Of a DNA stretch of 64,000 bases, positions 60,817 through 64,000 are shown one piece after another. The translations under genes were made by a program, and so were the position numbers. The notes beneath the pieces are model-generated. The model ran no database searches and had not been told where the DNA came from. It saw only the letters and a list, made by a program, of their open reading frames with translations. This DNA comes from Blastococcus colisei (GTDB lineage Bacteria > Actinomycetota > Actinomycetes > Mycobacteriales > Geodermatophilaceae), in contig NZ_VFQE01000002.1 of the NCBI RefSeq assembly GCF_006717095.1, positions 62,001 through 126,000 on the forward strand. Reading direction: 5' to 3'. Every line of letters begins with the position of its first letter. Position 1 is the first letter of the stretch.

Positions 60817-61634
60817 CGGCCACACGTGAGGGCACCATGCAGTCCAGCGTCGGGAACCCCGCGGCCGGAAAGCGCGGCATGAACCTGACCCTGCGCATCT
60901 GGCGCCAGAAGGACCCGGCGGTCAAGGGCAAGATGGTGACCTACAAGGTCACCGACATCTCGCCCGACATGTCCTTCCTCGAGATGCTCGACGTGCTCAA
61001 CGAGCAGCTGATCATGCAGGGCGACGACCCGGTCGCCTTCGACCACGACTGCCGCGAGGGCATCTGCGGCATGTGCGGCGTGATGATCAACGGCGAGGCG
61101 CACGGCCCGCAGCAGACGACCACGTGCCAGCTGCACATGCGCTCGTTCAAGGACGGCGACACGATCGACGTCGAGCCGTGGCGGGCCAGCGCCTTCCCGG
61201 TGATCAAGGACCTCGCCGTCGACCGGCGGGCGTTCGACCGGATCATCCAGGCCGGTGGTTACATCTCCGTGCCGACCGGGACCGCGCCGGACGCCCACGC
61301 CACACCGGTGCCGAAGAACGACTCCGACGCCGCGTTCGACGCCGCGACCTGCATCGGCTGCGGCGCCTGCGTGGCGGCCTGTCCCAATGCGTCGTCGATG
61401 CTGTTCACCGCCGCGAAGGTCACCCACCTCGGGCTGCTGCCGCAAGGCCAGCCCGAGCGCGACGACCGGGTGGTCAACATGGTCGCCCAGCAGGACCGGG
61501 AGGGCTTCGGCGGCTGCACCAACATCGGTGAGTGCTCAGCCGCCTGCCCCAAGGGCATCTCCATGGAGACGATCTCCCGGCTCAACCACGACCTGCTCGG
61601 CGCGCTGCGCGCGGGGGCCCGGCCCAAGAGCTGA
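60813..61634 (+). CDS. sdhB: Succinate dehydrogenase/fumarate reductase iron-sulfur subunit
   Basis: This 273-residue subunit carries three clusters. The 2Fe-2S cysteines are in [10 protein letters not shown] and the later TTTCQLH; the 4Fe-4S and 3Fe-4S cysteines are in [16 protein letters not shown] and [16 protein letters not shown]. It links SdhA to the cytochrome b. GTG 60813 overlaps the sdhA stop; ATG 60837 is an alternative start. A strong hairpin terminator follows the stop. Confidence 0.95.
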
Positions 61635-61653
61635 CGCACGACCGACCGCCGGA

Positions 61654-61688
61654 ACGGGCGGGGATCCCTTCGGGGAATCCCCGCCCGT
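61654..61688 (+). terminator. sdhCAB operon terminator
   Basis: ACGGGCGGGGATCCC (61654-61668) pairs with GGGAATCCCCGCCCGT (61673-61688) around a TTCG loop, with one bulged A. It lies 20 nt after the sdhB stop. Confidence 0.85.
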
Positions 61689-61812
61689 CGTCGCTTCTGC
61701 GCCCGGCCGCTGTCCCACCGCCCCGGGGCAGCCCACGGGATGTCCGGGGCCGCGACTCCCCCGCCGTCGACCCGGCCTCCCGCCGTTGAGTTCGGTATGT
61801 GAACCTAGAGCC

Positions 61813-62352
61813 ATGACGGCTGAACTGACGACCGAGTCCACCCCGGAGTCGTGGGGCACCCCCCGCTCGCGGACGGTGGAGTGGCACGACCCGATGATCA
61901 CCGCAGCCGGTGCCTTGCAGAGGACGGGTCTGGAGACCATGCAGGCCATCCGGGACGGTGTCCTGCCGCCTCCCCCGATCGCCATGCTGATGCAGATGGG
62001 CATCACCGGGCTCGAGGAGGGGCGGGTCGAGTTCACCTGCGAGGTCGACGAGTCGGTCTACAACCCCATCGGCGTCGTCCACGGCGGGCTGGTCTGCACC
62101 CTGCTCGACACCGTCGCCGGCTGCGCGGTGCATACGACGCTTGCCGCCGGGGTCGGCTACACCTCGATCGAGCTGAAGGTGAACTACCTGCGGGCCGTGC
62201 ACGCGACGAGCGGGCCGCTCACCGCGATCGGCCGGGTGGTCAAGCCGGGACGGCGGGTGGCGTTCGCCGACGGCGAGGTGCTCGACGCCGCGGGCCGGAC
62301 GGTGGCGACGGCGTCCAGTTCGCTGTTGGTGTTCGCGATCCCTGCAGCCTGA
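61813..62352 (+). CDS. PaaI-family thioesterase (hotdog fold)
   Basis: The 179-residue protein has the hotdog acyl-CoA thioesterase core with VVHGGLVCTLLDTVAGCAVH, and LKVNYLRAVHATSGPLTAIG in the second strand-rich half. Catalytic residues are probably around the HGG loop and the following Asp. The substrate acyl-CoA is unknown. It has an extra 40-residue N-terminal region. The ATG at 61813 has no clear ribosome site; it is separated from sdh by the terminator. Confidence 0.85.
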   Translation: MTAELTTESTPESWGTPRSRTVEWHDPMITAAGALQRTGLETMQAIRDGVLPPPPIAMLMQMGITGLEEGRVEFTCEVDESVYNPIGVVHGGLVCTLLDTVAGCAVHTTLAAGVGYTSIELKVNYLRAVHATSGPLTAIGRVVKPGRRVAFADGEVLDAAGRTVATASSSLLVFAIPAA

Positions 62353-62367
62353 GAGGCGGGCGGCAGG

Positions 62368-64000
62368 TCAGGCGAGCGAGCGCACGGTGGCCGGCGGACG
62401 GTTCTGCAGCCACGACCACAGCTGCTCCGCCGGCAGCGGGCGGCTGAGGTGGTAGCCCTGGACGACGTCGCAGCCGAGGCCGGCCAGCGCGTCCACCGTG
62501 GCCTGGGCCTCCGCGCCCTCGGCGACCAGGGTGAGGTCGAGGGCGTGGGCCAGCTGCAGCGTCGAGGTGACGATCGACGCGGCGCGGGAGCTCCCGGTCA
62601 TGGCCGCGACGAACACGCGGTCCAGCTTCAGCTCGGTGACCGGCAGCGCCGCCAGGTAGGCCAGGCTGGAGTAGCCGGTGCCGTAGTCGTCGATGGAGAC
62701 ACCGACGCCTGCCTCGCGCAGGCGGGACAGCACGCGGACGGCGCGCTCCCGGTCCTCCACGAGGATGCTCTCGGTGACCTCCAGGACGAGCGCGGCAGCG
62801 GGCACGCGATGCCGGCGCAGGGCCTCGGCCACCTCGTCGGGAAAGTCCTCGTCGACGAGGTTGGACGGACTGACGTTCACCGAGACGGTCAGGAGGCAGC
62901 CCTCGTCGGCCCATGCGCGGCACTGGGCGAGCGCCATGTCGACCACCGCGGAGGTGAGCCGGCTCATCAGCCCGGCCGACTCCGCCAGGTCGATGAACGC
63001 GTCGGGGAAGATCAACCCGCGCGTGGGGTGCTGCCAGCGCACCAGGGCCTCGACACCCTCCACCTCACCCGTGGCCAGGGCGAGTTTCGGCTGGTAGTGG
63101 AGCACGAGCTGGCCGCCGGTGATGCCGGTGCGCAGCTGCTCGACCGCCTCCAGGCGGTGGCGTCCGTGCCCGTCACGGGCGTCGTCGTAGGCCGCCACTC
63201 CGCCGGACGAGCCGCTGCGGCCGGCCTTCGCCGAGTACATCGCCAGGTCGGCGAGCTGGAGCAGCTCCTCGGCGGTGACCGAGTGCTCGGGCCCGATCGC
63301 CACGCCGACACTCGCGTCGATGGTCAGGCTCGTGCCGCCGACCCGGAACGGCTGCTGCAGCTGCGCGCGCAGGCGTGCTGCCAGCGTGACGGCGTCCGCG
63401 CCGACCAGGTCCGCGGCCAGCACGACGAACTCGTCGCCGCCGAGGCGGGCGAGGAAATCCTCGGCGCGCAACTCGCGGGTCAGCCGGGGCCCGACCTGCC
63501 GGAGCAGCGCGTCACCCACCGCGTGGCCGAGGGAGTCGTTGATCTCCTTGAACCGGTCGAGATCGAGGACGAGGACGGCGACGCCCGCGCCGGTGGCGAG
63601 CCGGTCGTCGGCGGCCTCCAGCGCCTCGAACACCGATCGCCGGTTCGGCAGCCCGGTCAGCTCGTCGGTCCGGGCCTGGCGCCGGCTGTCGGCCAGGGCG
63701 CGGACATCCCGGAAGGCCAGCGCGGTCCGGGCCAGCGCCGCGAGCACGGCTGCCACCGCGAGCCCGCCGGCCAGGACGCTGCCACTCTCGACGTAGCCGT
63801 GGAAGAGCATGGCCAGCGCCGCCAGCGTGCACAGAGCCGGCAGCACCAGGGCGCCCGTCCCCGTCAGGCGCTGAGCCCGCCCCCGCCGCGGCCGCTGGCA
63901 CGCGGCCATCCCGAAGCAGAAGAAGGCCGCACCCCAGCCGAGGTCCAACGGTCCACCGTCGGCGTACGTCGACTGCAGCACCTGGATCGCATACACCGCG
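62368..64000 (-). CDS. Membrane GGDEF-EAL c-di-GMP protein (5' end beyond window)
   Basis: The visible 543 codons include three hydrophobic segments, WGAAFFCFGMAACQ, LVLPALCTLAALAMLF and VLAGGLAVAAVLAALA, probably the end of a longer membrane sensor region. A cyclase domain follows (TDELTGLPNRRSVFEALEAA, LARLGGDEFVVLA), then a phosphodiesterase domain (LHYQPKLALATGEVEGV, EALVRWQHPTRGLI, DDYGTGYSSLAYLA). Both motifs look active. The frame is open past the right edge, so the GTG at 63996 is probably internal. It is the third full GGDEF-EAL protein in the window. Confidence 0.9.
   Translation of the reverse strand, partial: AVYAIQVLQSTYADGGPLDLGWGAAFFCFGMAACQRPRRGRAQRLTGTGALVLPALCTLAALAMLFHGYVESGSVLAGGLAVAAVLAALARTALAFRDVRALADSRRQARTDELTGLPNRRSVFEALEAADDRLATGAGVAVLVLDLDRFKEINDSLGHAVGDALLRQVGPRLTRELRAEDFLARLGGDEFVVLAADLVGADAVTLAARLRAQLQQPFRVGGTSLTIDASVGVAIGPEHSVTAEELLQLADLAMYSAKAGRSGSSGGVAAYDDARDGHGRHRLEAVEQLRTGITGGQLVLHYQPKLALATGEVEGVEALVRWQHPTRGLIFPDAFIDLAESAGLMSRLTSAVVDMALAQCRAWADEGCLLTVSVNVSPSNLVDEDFPDEVAEALRRHRVPAAALVLEVTESILVEDRERAVRVLSRLREAGVGVSIDDYGTGYSSLAYLAALPVTELKLDRVFVAAMTGSSRAASIVTSTLQLAHALDLTLVAEGAEAQATVDALAGLGCDVVQGYHLSRPLPAEQLWSWLQNRPPATVRSLA

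Overview
The window is chromosomal DNA of a very GC-rich actinobacterium. Codon third positions are almost all G or C, GTG starts are common, and the gene set (sigE-rseA-htrA, glgC/glgM, mycothiol mshB, DUF3117, LOG, dapE/dapD) together with many c-di-GMP proteins points to Geodermatophilaceae or relatives (Blastococcus, Geodermatophilus, Modestobacter). That placement is inferred from gene content and protein style, without a database search.

Left part (1-12,000): a sigE/anti-sigma/htrA envelope-stress operon with a divergent O-methyltransferase; a divergent glgC/glgM pair for alpha-glucan synthesis; a cobalamin riboswitch followed by a btuF-btuC-btuD-type importer; a GAF-ANTAR regulator; and a zinc alcohol dehydrogenase.

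Mobile element (about 12,487-16,560): a 4.07 kb integrative element has split a spore-photoproduct-lyase-like radical SAM gene in two, exactly inside its iron-sulfur cysteine motif. The element carries a large serine integrase, imperfect inverted att arms at both ends, a small membrane protein and a RelA/SpoT-type alarmone synthetase followed directly by a small unknown protein. The last pair resembles a toxSAS-like or phage-defence module.

Middle (17,000-38,970): a PAS-GAF-SpoIIE phosphatase; a translationally coupled lipoprotein / 30-residue membrane peptide / DUF6766 operon; a CrtI-like desaturase; leucyl aminopeptidase; DUF3117; 3-methyladenine glycosylase; LOG protein; lysine and diaminopimelate genes (dapE, dapD, dapC); ferredoxin; a large GAF-GGDEF-EAL protein; and mshB. 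Several of these neighbourhoods match the gene order recalled from Mycobacterium tuberculosis (Rv1201c-Rv1224 and the Rv1170-Rv1178 region).

Right part (39,000-64,000): an oligopeptide/dipeptide ABC importer operon (oppA-B-C-D-F); csbD with a possible general-stress promoter; an SRPBCC-NUDIX fusion; an assimilatory sulfate operon (Rrf2 regulator, cysteine-type leader peptide, sulfite reductase, small zinc protein, cysH); a HipA-like kinase with DUF3037; further GGDEF-EAL proteins; a tandem-repeat Ala/Pro/Thr/Ser-rich protein; an FNT channel; a molybdopterin oxidoreductase/flavin reductase pair; and the sdhCAB operon with a strong terminator.

Two general features stand out. Many genes start 6-9 bases after a TANNNT hexamer with no ribosome-binding site, which suggests leaderless transcripts. 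A 64-base palindromic repeat occurs twice, 20 kb apart, each time between convergent genes, with a compensatory base change in the stem. No tRNA, rRNA or CRISPR was recognised by eye.
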